In this document: positions 9,201 through 17,070 of the stretch, one piece after another
Layout of the letters: each line of letters begins with the position of its first letter
Numbering within the stretch: the stretch's first letter is position 1
DNA from: Candidatus Saccharimonadota bacterium
GTDB taxonomy: Bacteria > Patescibacteriota > Saccharimonadia > Saccharimonadales > UBA4665
Assembly: GCA_025927655.1 (NCBI GenBank)
Contig: JAICKY010000008.1
Span: 1-36,751, forward strand
Direction: 5' to 3'
Length of the DNA stretch: 36,751 nucleotides
Position numbers and translations under genes: made by a program
Notes under the pieces: model-generated
Seen by the model: only the letters and a program-made list of their open reading frames with translations
Told to the model about the DNA's origin: nothing
The model's database searches: none

Positions 9201-10496
9201 ATGAATACGATTACCTGTCCGCACTGCGGGAAAGAAGTTGCAGTAGATAAAGCGCTTGAGGGCCAGATAGAGGCCCGGGTTTTGGCTGCTGAACGCCACA
9301 AGCACGAAGCAGCGCTTGCTAAGCTGAAAGCAGAGCAAGCTGAGGCCGTGGCAAAAGCTGGTGCGGCAGCGGCGGAATTTGCCAAGAAGCAGCTGGAAGG
9401 CGAAAAAGAACTGCTGCAAAAGCAGGCTGCGGCCGATTTGGAACTGGAGAAAAGGCGCATTGCGCAGGACCTGGCGAACGAGCAGCGCAAAGCAAATGCC
9501 GAGCAGGAATCCCTGATGAAGCAGCTCAAAGCTGACGCCGAAAGCGCCAAAGAGGACAGCAAGAAACTTCGCGAAGACCTAGGCAAGATGATGGACCAGC
9601 TGCGTGAAAGCAACAAGGCTAAAGATAATGCTGAGCTGGAAGCTAAAAAGAAGCTTGCCGAGGAAGAGGCTAAAATTCGTGCCGAAGTAGAAAAAGTGGC
9701 TGACGAAAAGCACCATCTGCGGCAGCTCGAAATGGAGAAACAGCTCGCCGACACCAAAAAGGCGCTCGAAGATGCCCAGCGCAAGGCCACGCAGGGTTCA
9801 CAGCAAAACCAAGGCGAAGTGCTTGAGCTAGACCTGGAAGGGCGCTTGCGCGAGGAATTCCCGCTCGATGGCATTAGCGAGGTCAAAAAAGGGCAGCGCG
9901 GGGCCGACATAGTACAGACGGTTAAAAACCAAAGTTTTGCAGCTTGCGGCATACTGCTATGGGAAACGAAAAATGGCAAATGGCAACCGGCTTGGGTGCC
10001 GAAATTTAAGCAGGATATACGCGAGGCGAATGCCAATATAGGCGTGATAGTGTCACAGGAGATGCCAAGCGAATACGGAGACATGAAACATCTGGAAGCA
10101 AATGTGTGGGCGGTAAAACCACGCTTAGCCCCAGTGCTGGCAGCGGCGCTTCGCAGTACTATTTTGCAGGTAGATGCGGCCAATAGGAACAGTGAAGGCA
10201 AAGACACGAAAATGGAGGCCCTGTACCAATTTTTGGTTGGGCCAGAATTTAGGCATCGGGTCGAAGCAATTGTAGAAAATTACGGCATGCTACAGACGGA
10301 AATTGAAAAGGAAAAACGTGCCGCAGCATTACGCTGGGCCCATCAGGAAAAGGCTATTCGCGCCGTCATAGACAACACCATTGGTATGTATGGCGACTTG
10401 CAGGGTATCACTAATCGCGCCCTGCCCGCTATTAAAACTCTCGAGCTGGATGCTGGCGACGAAGAACTGGTTACCGAACAGCCTACGCTCCTCTAG
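9201..10496 (+). CDS. DUF2130 domain protein (N-terminal CPHC Cys pair, long coiled coil, C-terminal PD-(D/E)XK-like domain)
   Basis: MNTITCPHCGKEVAVDKALEGQIEAR..., coiled coil, REEFPLDGISEVKKGQRGADIVQTVKNQ...ILLWETKNGKWQPAWVPKFKQDIREA. Confidence 0.85.
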   Translation: MNTITCPHCGKEVAVDKALEGQIEARVLAAERHKHEAALAKLKAEQAEAVAKAGAAAAEFAKKQLEGEKELLQKQAAADLELEKRRIAQDLANEQRKANAEQESLMKQLKADAESAKEDSKKLREDLGKMMDQLRESNKAKDNAELEAKKKLAEEEAKIRAEVEKVADEKHHLRQLEMEKQLADTKKALEDAQRKATQGSQQNQGEVLELDLEGRLREEFPLDGISEVKKGQRGADIVQTVKNQSFAACGILLWETKNGKWQPAWVPKFKQDIREANANIGVIVSQEMPSEYGDMKHLEANVWAVKPRLAPVLAAALRSTILQVDAANRNSEGKDTKMEALYQFLVGPEFRHRVEAIVENYGMLQTEIEKEKRAAALRWAHQEKAIRAVIDNTIGMYGDLQGITNRALPAIKTLELDAGDEELVTEQPTLL

Positions 10497-10601
10497 CCTA
10501 TCCACAAGTGACGCCGCCGTGGTCCCCGTCGTAGTGGTCGGCGCCAATGACATTTCGGCGGTGCAGTAAGAATTATTACTTGTGTTGTCGCATAACACGG
10601 G

Positions 10602-10663
10602 TACTATAGCTATTGGAAACTTGGTTTTCCACGGAAAGGGCCTGACACTACCAGGCCTTTTTT
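10602..10663 (+). ncRNA. Putative short transcript (or tandem-hairpin terminator of the upstream gene) between DUF2130 and fur
   Basis: TACTAT -10-like at 10602-10607, then hairpin TGGAAA..TTTCCA (10614-10631), then GGCCTG..CAGGCC hairpin with T6 (10639-10663). Confidence 0.35.
10639..10663 (+). terminator. Rho-independent terminator
   Basis: ggcctgacactaccaggcctttttt: 6-bp GC stem followed by T6. Confidence 0.7.
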
Positions 10664-10677
10664 AAGTGGCCGGGGTT

Positions 10678-11103
10678 TTAATCTTTGAGCAGGTATTGGC
10701 ACTTTGCGCAGTATCCTTGGAGTTCCAGCTGATGCTTTTCGAGTTGAAAACCAAGTTGCTCGGCCAGACGGTGCAGCTGCTGTTCTACGGCAGAATCCTC
10801 GGCGACCACTTGTGACTGGCCGCATAGCAAACAGGTAGCATGGTGGTGGTGCTCATGGAATTCATCGCTGAGTTCCAGCCGGTATTTCCAGCCAGTTTGC
10901 AGCCGCTGCACAATCCCGAGGCGTTCAAACAATGCAATAGCACGATACACGCTGGCTCTGTCTATCTGAGTGCAGTTGCTGACGATTTCGTGCATGGTCT
11001 GCGGTTCGCGGCCTTGCAAGGCGTCAAATACACAGCGTCGCTGTTTGGTTATACTTTGGCCGTGTTGTTTTAGCACTTGTGCCAGCTGATCGGTAGAGTT
11101 CAT
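10678..11103 (-). CDS. Fur/Zur-family metalloregulator
   Basis: ITKQRRCVFDAL..DRASVYRAIALFERLGIV winged helix; HEHHHHATCLLCGQ and CAKC metal sites; start taken at MNSTDQ (11103). Confidence 0.9.
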   Translation of the reverse strand: MNSTDQLAQVLKQHGQSITKQRRCVFDALQGREPQTMHEIVSNCTQIDRASVYRAIALFERLGIVQRLQTGWKYRLELSDEFHEHHHHATCLLCGQSQVVAEDSAVEQQLHRLAEQLGFQLEKHQLELQGYCAKCQYLLKD

Positions 11104-11121
11104 GTTGCAATCATAGCAGTA

Positions 11122-11140
11122 TTTGCGACACATTTGCAAA
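11122..11140. promoter_or_regulatory. Candidate Fur/Zur operator in the divergent promoter
   Basis: TTTGC-GACACATTT-GCAAA inverted repeat upstream of the regulator's -10 (TATGAT, minus strand 11110-11115). Confidence 0.45.
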
Positions 11141-11169
11141 AAATAATGTTGCTCCAGTAGCATGTATAC

Positions 11170-11235
11170 ATGCATCATGAACCTCACCGCAACTGTTGCG
11201 CGCCACATGAACATTACGCGCACCACCACATGTAG
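11170..11235 (+). CDS. Putative 21-aa His/Cys-rich micropeptide MHHEPHRNCCAPHEHYAHHHM
   Basis: ATG CAT CAT GAA CCT CAC CGC AAC TGT TGC GCG CCA CAT GAA CAT TAC GCG CAC CAC CAC ATG TAG; 8 His + 2 Cys of 21 residues; TAGCAT hexamer 6 nt upstream. Confidence 0.45.
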   Translation: MHHEPHRNCCAPHEHYAHHHM

Positions 11236-11450
11236 CACTGTCACTTGGGCCGGCACACTGCACAGGTGTCTGCGCTCACACGGAACATCAGTAATTCCAG
11301 CTGCCGCAGCTTGTCCGCAACCAACCGCGAGCTGACATATGGAATTCTGTAAAGAAGAAAAAAGAAGGAGGGCTGGCTGAGCGGCTTCACGTGAGCGGGC
11401 ACCGAGAGCTGGCTGAAATACGAACGATCTGTCACAATAGGAAAATAATT

Positions 11451-12173
11451 ATGTTACCGATTTTACTTTCTGCTGGAACTTTTCTATCAACATTACTCGG
11501 AGGGCTAACGGGACTACGCAACCGCGATAAACTGCATCGTCTGCTAGGCTTTACGGCCGGTGTTGTCATAGGAGTGGTGGCGTTTGACTTGCTGCCCGAG
11601 ATCTTTAATTCGCTCGGTCACGGCGTTACGGCACGCGATGCCATGCTCGCACTGGTGTGCGGGTTTCTGCTGTTCCATATCATCGAAAAATCAATCCTGA
11701 TACACCATAGCCAGGAGCACGAATACGAAGTCCATCACCACCCGCAGGTTGGGGTTGCCAGTGCACTCGCGCTTTCCGGGCACAGCTTCCTGGACGGCTT
11801 GGGTATTGGACTGGGGTTTCAGGCCGGCACGTCAGTTGGCATCGCCGTGGCCATTGCCGTAATTGCGCATGATTTCTCGGACGGGCTCAACACGGTGACG
11901 CTCATGCTCATAAACAAAAATAATCGCAAAAAAGCATTTGCGATGTTGATGGTGGATGCCCTGGCGCCGGTTGTCGGTGCAATCGTTGGTACATTGGTCC
12001 ATATTTCGGACGGTGGTCTGACGCTGTATCTTGGCTTTTTCGCAGGGTTCTTGCTGTACATTGGGGCTAGTGAAATTCTGCCGGAAGCACACAGCAAGCA
12101 CTCGTCCTACGTTACTATTGGCCTGACCGTTCTGGGTGCCGCCTTCATGTTTTTTGTAACCAGGTTCGCCTAG
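11451..12173 (+). CDS. ZIP-family metal (zinc) transporter
   Basis: MLPILLSAGTFLSTLLGG..., HSFLDGLGIGLGF and AHDFSDGLNTV motifs, His-rich loop HHSQEHEYEVHHHP; ORF can extend to 11391. Confidence 0.88.
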   Translation: MLPILLSAGTFLSTLLGGLTGLRNRDKLHRLLGFTAGVVIGVVAFDLLPEIFNSLGHGVTARDAMLALVCGFLLFHIIEKSILIHHSQEHEYEVHHHPQVGVASALALSGHSFLDGLGIGLGFQAGTSVGIAVAIAVIAHDFSDGLNTVTLMLINKNNRKKAFAMLMVDALAPVVGAIVGTLVHISDGGLTLYLGFFAGFLLYIGASEILPEAHSKHSSYVTIGLTVLGAAFMFFVTRFA

Positions 12174-12176
12174 GAC

Positions 12177-12182
12177 TATAAT
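12177..12182 (+). promoter_or_regulatory. -10 box TATAAT, 7 nt before the ATG at 12190 (putative leaderless start)
   Basis: gacTATAATaatagccATG. Confidence 0.6.
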
Positions 12183-12189
12183 AATAGCC

Positions 12190-12749
12190 ATGAAGCGTCC
12201 TAGATTCCGCGTTCCGCCATTAGTTACACGCCACAGTTTCGTACTTGCGGTAGTAGCGTTGGTGGTGGCTACCTGTGCAGGTGTATTTGCGCTAAACGCG
12301 CGCTACGGTCCATCGCACGAAGGCAGGATGGTGCAGACTCGGAAAACACCTAAAATAGTGGCGAAGCTGCCAGATCCGACGGCTACCGCTGCTCAGGCTG
12401 CACAGACGGCAGCTTGGCAAACTAGAGCGCCGTCACCACCGGTACCACGCAAATCGTCAATGGGGTCGATAATAACACGCCAACCGGCACCTGGAAAATC
12501 TACAGTAAACAAACCAACACAACCCTAAAGGGCTGCGATGCCAACGGTTGCTGGAACGACCCCGTGCAATACTGGATGCCGTTTGATGATGAAGTTGGCT
12601 TCCATGACGCATCGTGGCAGACTTTTCCATTTGGCGCTAGCGACTACCACGCCGATGGTTCGCATGGCTGTGTACACTTACCGGCCGGCTGTATAGCCTG
12701 GGCATACAACTGGGCGCCCATCGGCACTACCGTTACTGTCAAAGCATAA
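12190..12749 (+). pseudogene. L,D-transpeptidase (YkuD-like), membrane-anchored, split by one frameshift near 12421-12431
   Basis: Frame 1: TM anchor then KIVAKLPDPTATAAQAAQTAAWQT; frame 3 continues SAVTTGTTQIVNGVDNNTPTGTWKIYSK...DYHADGSHGCVHLP...TVTVKA. Confidence 0.8.
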
Positions 12750-12770
12750 GCTATACAGCGCTTGGAGTGA

Positions 12771-12776
12771 TACAAT
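12771..12776 (+). promoter_or_regulatory. -10 box TACAAT, 6 nt before the ATG at 12783 (putative leaderless start)
   Basis: gtgaTACAATagcagcATG. Confidence 0.6.
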
Positions 12777-12782
12777 AGCAGC

Positions 12783-13862
12783 ATGATAATTGCGGTGGTC
12801 GTTCTAGGGGTATTGGTGCTGGTTTTGCTGGCATTAGTGCTTCGCGGCCAAAAGCCCCCTGCGTCCGACGCTAACAGCGCATTGCTGCTCAAGGAAGATC
12901 TGCGGGCATTGTCGCAGGACATAACAAGGCTGAAAGACGGCATGCAAACACAGATAAGCGAGCGCATGGAAAAGAGCCAGGCGATGATGATGGGCAGCCT
13001 GCAAAAACAGTCGAGCGAAAGCAACAAAATTATCACCGAGATTACGCGCAATTTAACCGAGCTGAAGGAATCAAACAAGCGCGTCGTGGATGTAGCTGAC
13101 GAGCTCAAGACGCTGCAAAACGTTCTCCAAAACCCTAAGCAGCGCGGCGGTCTGGGCGAATATTATCTGGAAAATGTCCTCAGCAACGTATTGCCGCCGC
13201 ACCATTACGAAACGCAGTACCACTTCAAAGACGGTGAAATTGTCGATGCGGTCATTAAGCTTGATAAGGGTCGGATTTTGCCGATTGACAGTAAATTTAG
13301 CTTGGAAAATTACAACCGGCTTGTCGAGGAAAAGGACAAAACCCAGCGCGACATTCTTGCTAAAACATTTAAATCGGATCTAAAGGACCGTATCGATGAG
13401 ACTGCCAAATACATCCGCCCTAACGAAGACACGCTTGATTATGCGTTTATGTTTATACCGAGCGAAGCGATTTATTATGACTTGCTTATAAACAACGTCG
13501 GATCTACCGGCACTAACAGCCGGGACCTTATCGAATATGCATTTGTTGACAAGAAAGTAATCATTGTAAGTCCTACAACATTACTAGCGTATTTACAAAC
13601 GGTGATGCAGGGGTTAAAGAGCTTGCAGATAGAGGAGAAGGCCAAGGATATTCAGAAGCGCGTGGGTGAGCTGGGCAAGCACATTGCGGCGCATGAGACG
13701 TTTATGCAGAAGCTTGGTAACTCGCTGGGCACTAGCATCGGTCATTTTAACAGCGCGCATAAATCGCTGAAGGCGATGGACAAAGACGTAGTAAAGATTG
13801 CAGACACAGTCCCCAGTGTGGAACCAGTGTTGCTTGAACGCCCAAGTGCAGAGGACATATAG
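12783..13862 (+). CDS. rmuC: RmuC-family DNA recombination protein
   Basis: N-terminal TM, coiled coil, RGGLGEYYLENVLSNVLPPHHYETQYHFKDGEIVDAVIKLDKGRILPIDSKFSLENY. Confidence 0.92.
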   Translation: MIIAVVVLGVLVLVLLALVLRGQKPPASDANSALLLKEDLRALSQDITRLKDGMQTQISERMEKSQAMMMGSLQKQSSESNKIITEITRNLTELKESNKRVVDVADELKTLQNVLQNPKQRGGLGEYYLENVLSNVLPPHHYETQYHFKDGEIVDAVIKLDKGRILPIDSKFSLENYNRLVEEKDKTQRDILAKTFKSDLKDRIDETAKYIRPNEDTLDYAFMFIPSEAIYYDLLINNVGSTGTNSRDLIEYAFVDKKVIIVSPTTLLAYLQTVMQGLKSLQIEEKAKDIQKRVGELGKHIAAHETFMQKLGNSLGTSIGHFNSAHKSLKAMDKDVVKIADTVPSVEPVLLERPSAEDI

Positions 13863-14188
13863 TGAGGCGCCGATCACCTGATTTTTGGCTGGCTGTTGCT
13901 GCGACACTGTTTTTGATTTGCCTGGCGGGGGTAGCCTATGCACACCGCAGCTATGTGGCGGCCGAAGACACCTATGAGTTTCATCTGGCACACATAACAT
14001 TTTCGCCGCACGCGCATATTCCTGCTACGCTGAACGGCTACGCCCAGGCCGCAGACAGCCGGCTGCGTGTACAGGCGATACTAATTGGCGTAACCTTGCT
14101 GGCGACCGTCAACGTCTTGCTGCAAGTAGCACGCCGCCGGAACGACCGTGTACGTACTGCGGCCGAGCAAGAAATTGCCGAGGAATAG
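13862..14188 (+). CDS. Hypothetical two-TM membrane protein (GTG start overlapping the rmuC stop)
   Basis: PDFWLAVAATLFLICLAGVAYAHRSY ... IGVTLLATVNVLLQVA. Confidence 0.65.
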   Translation: MRRRSPDFWLAVAATLFLICLAGVAYAHRSYVAAEDTYEFHLAHITFSPHAHIPATLNGYAQAADSRLRVQAILIGVTLLATVNVLLQVARRRNDRVRTAAEQEIAEE

Positions 14189-14213
14189 CACGACTGTACC
14201 CAGACAGAGCTAG

Positions 14214-15176
14214 CTAGTCGTTATTGTGGCTAGCATCGCCGTAGCGCAAAGTTTTGATCTGTTCCAGGGTTTCTTCCTGCAATATGCGGTTGGTGCGGGT
14301 CAGGTCGGCAATGACCGAGAGCGCCAAACACAAGAATGCACCGGTAAGTGCAACGCTGCCCAAAATGAGCGACTGAAAATGGTGGCCGGGGTGTTTGTCT
14401 GACAAATACAGCACCAAGTAGCGCAGGAATGATGCCAATCCCACCGCGGCAAAGAGGCTGCCTAACGTGCCGACGACCATGTAAGGGCGGTACATAATGT
14501 AGGCGCGCACGATGGCCGACATCGATTTGAACACGTGTTCCCAGGTGCTTTTGAACAGGCGTGATTCGCGGGTTTTGGCGTTCGTGGTTATCGGGATGCT
14601 GGTGATGGGTATGCGCTTGTTGCCGGCCTGGATGGTGGTTTCCATGCAGTAACTGAACTGCGTGATGATGTTTATGCGGAGCAATGCGGATTTGGAGTAA
14701 GCCCGGAAACCGCTGGCGGCATCGGGAATGTCGGTGCCGGCGGCTTTGTTAACGATGTAGCTGCCAAATCGTTGCAGCAGTTTTTTGGCAGGAGAAAAGT
14801 GGGTGATTTTGCTGGTCTGGCGGTCACCGATGACGATTTCTGCTTTGCCATCCAAAATGGGTTTGACAAGATCGGGGATCCGATCTTGCGGGTACTGATT
14901 GTCGCCGTCGGTGTTTACAACGATATCGGCGCCAAGTTCCAGGGCGCGGTTGGTACCGTCGCGGAAGCTGCGTGCCAGTCCCATCCGCCTGGTGTGGGTT
15001 ACTACGTGATGTACCCCCAGCTTTTTGGCGACTGCAACCGTGTCGTCGGTACAACCGTCATCTATAATCAAATATTCCAACACATCGACGCCCGGGATTC
15101 TCTTGGGCATAGATTCCATAACCAGCGGCAACGTTTGTGCTTCGTTGAGGCAGGGGATCTGCACTATTACTTTCAT
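14214..15176 (-). CDS. Family 2 glycosyltransferase (DPM1/polyprenyl-phosphate type) with C-terminal TM helices
   Basis: VIVQIPCLNEAQTLPLVMESMP, IIDDGCTDDTVAVAKKLG, NTDGDNQYPQDRIPDLVKPI; SD gaggag upstream. Confidence 0.92.
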   Translation of the reverse strand: MKVIVQIPCLNEAQTLPLVMESMPKRIPGVDVLEYLIIDDGCTDDTVAVAKKLGVHHVVTHTRRMGLARSFRDGTNRALELGADIVVNTDGDNQYPQDRIPDLVKPILDGKAEIVIGDRQTSKITHFSPAKKLLQRFGSYIVNKAAGTDIPDAASGFRAYSKSALLRINIITQFSYCMETTIQAGNKRIPITSIPITTNAKTRESRLFKSTWEHVFKSMSAIVRAYIMYRPYMVVGTLGSLFAAVGLASFLRYLVLYLSDKHPGHHFQSLILGSVALTGAFLCLALSVIADLTRTNRILQEETLEQIKTLRYGDASHNND

Positions 15177-15261
15177 CGGTCACGTATCTCCTCTTGGCTA
15201 CCAGTATACTACATCAATGGTGCTGAATATTTGTTGCAAACGGGTGCCGGGCACGACATAT

Positions 15262-16623
15262 TTACTGTTTTTGATGCAACATATCAACGACAAGCGCTGC
15301 GGTCCATGAAAAATTGTGCGCCCCTAACGGCTCACCGGTGACGGGGTCAAAATATTCTGCCACACCGTTTCTGCGCACCATCTCCAGGCTAGTTTCGGTC
15401 AGTGCGGCGGCATGATCGTGATAACCGTAGCGTTTTAGACCGTCGATAATAAGCCAGTTTATGTTCATCCAGCTCGGTCCCTGCCAGTAACGGTCCGGGT
15501 CGAAATTAGGACTATCGAGCGGCACGCTTGGAACAGGGTATGCAGGGCCGAATTTTTTGTCATCTTCCAGCAGGCGAACCAAAACGGCCGCACGTTCTTT
15601 GCTAATGGTACCGGCATACAGCGGCAGCAGGGTTGCTACGCTGGGAACTTTGAGCAAGCGGTGGGTGACGAAATCACGTGACCAGTATGTTTTGGCGTAT
15701 TCGTCCCACAACTTTTCCAGAGCCTGCTCAGATTTTTGGATGCTGGCAAGCAATTCGGCCGGTAGTTCGTGGCGAACTGCCTTAGCGATTTCCTGCAGAT
15801 GCGTGTTGGCGCGAATAAATATACAGTTGTACGTCAGGTCTTGGATGGAAAACAAGCCGTGCCGCAATATTTTGTCCGTGTCGTAAGCTTTGCGGCGCAA
15901 CCGGCGCTGGGCATCGTACAAACTCAGTACTTCAAGCGTGGAGAATCGTTGGCCGGGCGGCGAATAGTGCAGATCGCGCCGGAACAGGTTAACAATGCCA
16001 TCGGTATGCGTAGCACGAATAGCACGGACCCATACGGGCATCACATGCTCGTGCAGCTCGGCCATCCAGGGCGGAGTGTTATCAAGTCCCGTTTCCCACG
16101 GGTGTAGCTGCAAAACCAAACCCTCCTGATGAGGATCACGGTCAGTGTAAAGCCAGGTGTGATACGCAACCAGACTCGGCAGCATTTGTTTGTACCATGC
16201 TTTGCGTTCAGCGGCATTCAGGCGTTGCCCGACCTGCCAGACGGCTTCGGCCAGCATCGGCGGCTGCGTGATGCCGCTGGTAGCCACGCCGTCGGGGGAA
16301 TTTGCATTAAGCCAACTGCGCCATACCCCACGGTCGCGGCGATATTGTGGGGCGTCGCTAAAGATCATATTAGGCAACATGCCATTGCTCCACTGCCCAC
16401 GAAGCAGGCTGGTAAGCTCAGCCTGGGCACGGTCCACATCCAGCCAACGCAGGCCAATGGCAATAAAACAGCTGTCCCACAACCATTGATGCGGATATAA
16501 ATTTTCGGACGGTACGGTGTAATTGCCGCGGTCATTCTGCTTTAAAACAGTAGTAACCTGCTCCAGTAGGTCTGGTGCGGCAGGCTCGTCTGATTCCTCG
16601 GACTCTTTTGGTTTCTCGCTCAT
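15262..16623 (-). CDS. GH63/trehalase-like (alpha/alpha)6 glycoside hydrolase
   Basis: YPHQWLWDSCFIAIGL, RGQWSNGMLPNMIF, YWQGPSWMNINWLIIDGLKRYG motifs. Confidence 0.8.
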   Translation of the reverse strand: MSEKPKESEESDEPAAPDLLEQVTTVLKQNDRGNYTVPSENLYPHQWLWDSCFIAIGLRWLDVDRAQAELTSLLRGQWSNGMLPNMIFSDAPQYRRDRGVWRSWLNANSPDGVATSGITQPPMLAEAVWQVGQRLNAAERKAWYKQMLPSLVAYHTWLYTDRDPHQEGLVLQLHPWETGLDNTPPWMAELHEHVMPVWVRAIRATHTDGIVNLFRRDLHYSPPGQRFSTLEVLSLYDAQRRLRRKAYDTDKILRHGLFSIQDLTYNCIFIRANTHLQEIAKAVRHELPAELLASIQKSEQALEKLWDEYAKTYWSRDFVTHRLLKVPSVATLLPLYAGTISKERAAVLVRLLEDDKKFGPAYPVPSVPLDSPNFDPDRYWQGPSWMNINWLIIDGLKRYGYHDHAAALTETSLEMVRRNGVAEYFDPVTGEPLGAHNFSWTAALVVDMLHQKQ

Positions 16624-16661
16624 GCTTTCCAGTATACTGCACGCTCCGCTATAATTTTGAG

Positions 16662-17037
16662 GTGATTTCCAGAATGTCCACCCACCAACAGATTGTCCTG
16701 AGCATCGCTATAGCGTGTGGGAACTTCTTACTGCTTATGACGGCGCTCTGTATGCTGATCCAACCTGCATTGTTCGATCATCCGCATTGGATGAGTTATT
16801 TTGGCGGCCACCGGGCGGCCCTACTGCCGTACTATCTAGGGCTTGCAATTGTGGTCACCTGCCTGTCGCGAATCACCCGTTTGCTCTGGTCGGTCCAGGG
16901 CCGCTGGCGGCCGCTTCGGATGGTATTTTAGGGCTGTATGCCTGGGGCGAATTGTGCTGTTCATTGGTGCGTTTGCTTGCCTGGGCTTGGCAGGTTTGCG
17001 GGCGGTAAAAGAGTCATCCGATGCAAGTGAGGGTTGA
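16662..17037 (+). pseudogene. Small multi-TM membrane protein, apparently frameshifted at a T4 run (16928-16931)
   Basis: Frame 3: MSTHQQIVLSIAIACGNFLLLM...WRPLRMVF*; frame 1 continues RAVCLGRIVLFIGAFACLGLAGLRAVKESSDASEG*. Confidence 0.5.
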
Positions 17038-17062
17038 CATTTTATAGTACCTTGCATAACAT
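17034..17062 (+). promoter_or_regulatory. Sigma70-type promoter TTGACA-N17-TAACAT with embedded inverted repeat AGTAC-N13-GTACT
   Basis: TTGACA 17034-17039, TAACAT 17057-17062; agtaccttgcataacatagtact overlaps the spacer and -10. Confidence 0.7.
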
Positions 17063-17070
17063 AGTACTGT

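Noticed and set aside
11372-11450. tRNA-Ser-like 5' end (ggagggctggctgagcggcttcacgtgagc)
   Set aside because: An acceptor/D-arm-like start is visible, but there is no plausible anticodon arm, T-arm or pairing 3' acceptor strand; treated as coincidence or structured leader
12423-12430. Programmed -1 frameshift site in the LDT gene
   Set aside because: No X_XXY_YYZ slippery heptamer at the junction; indel or pseudogene is more likely
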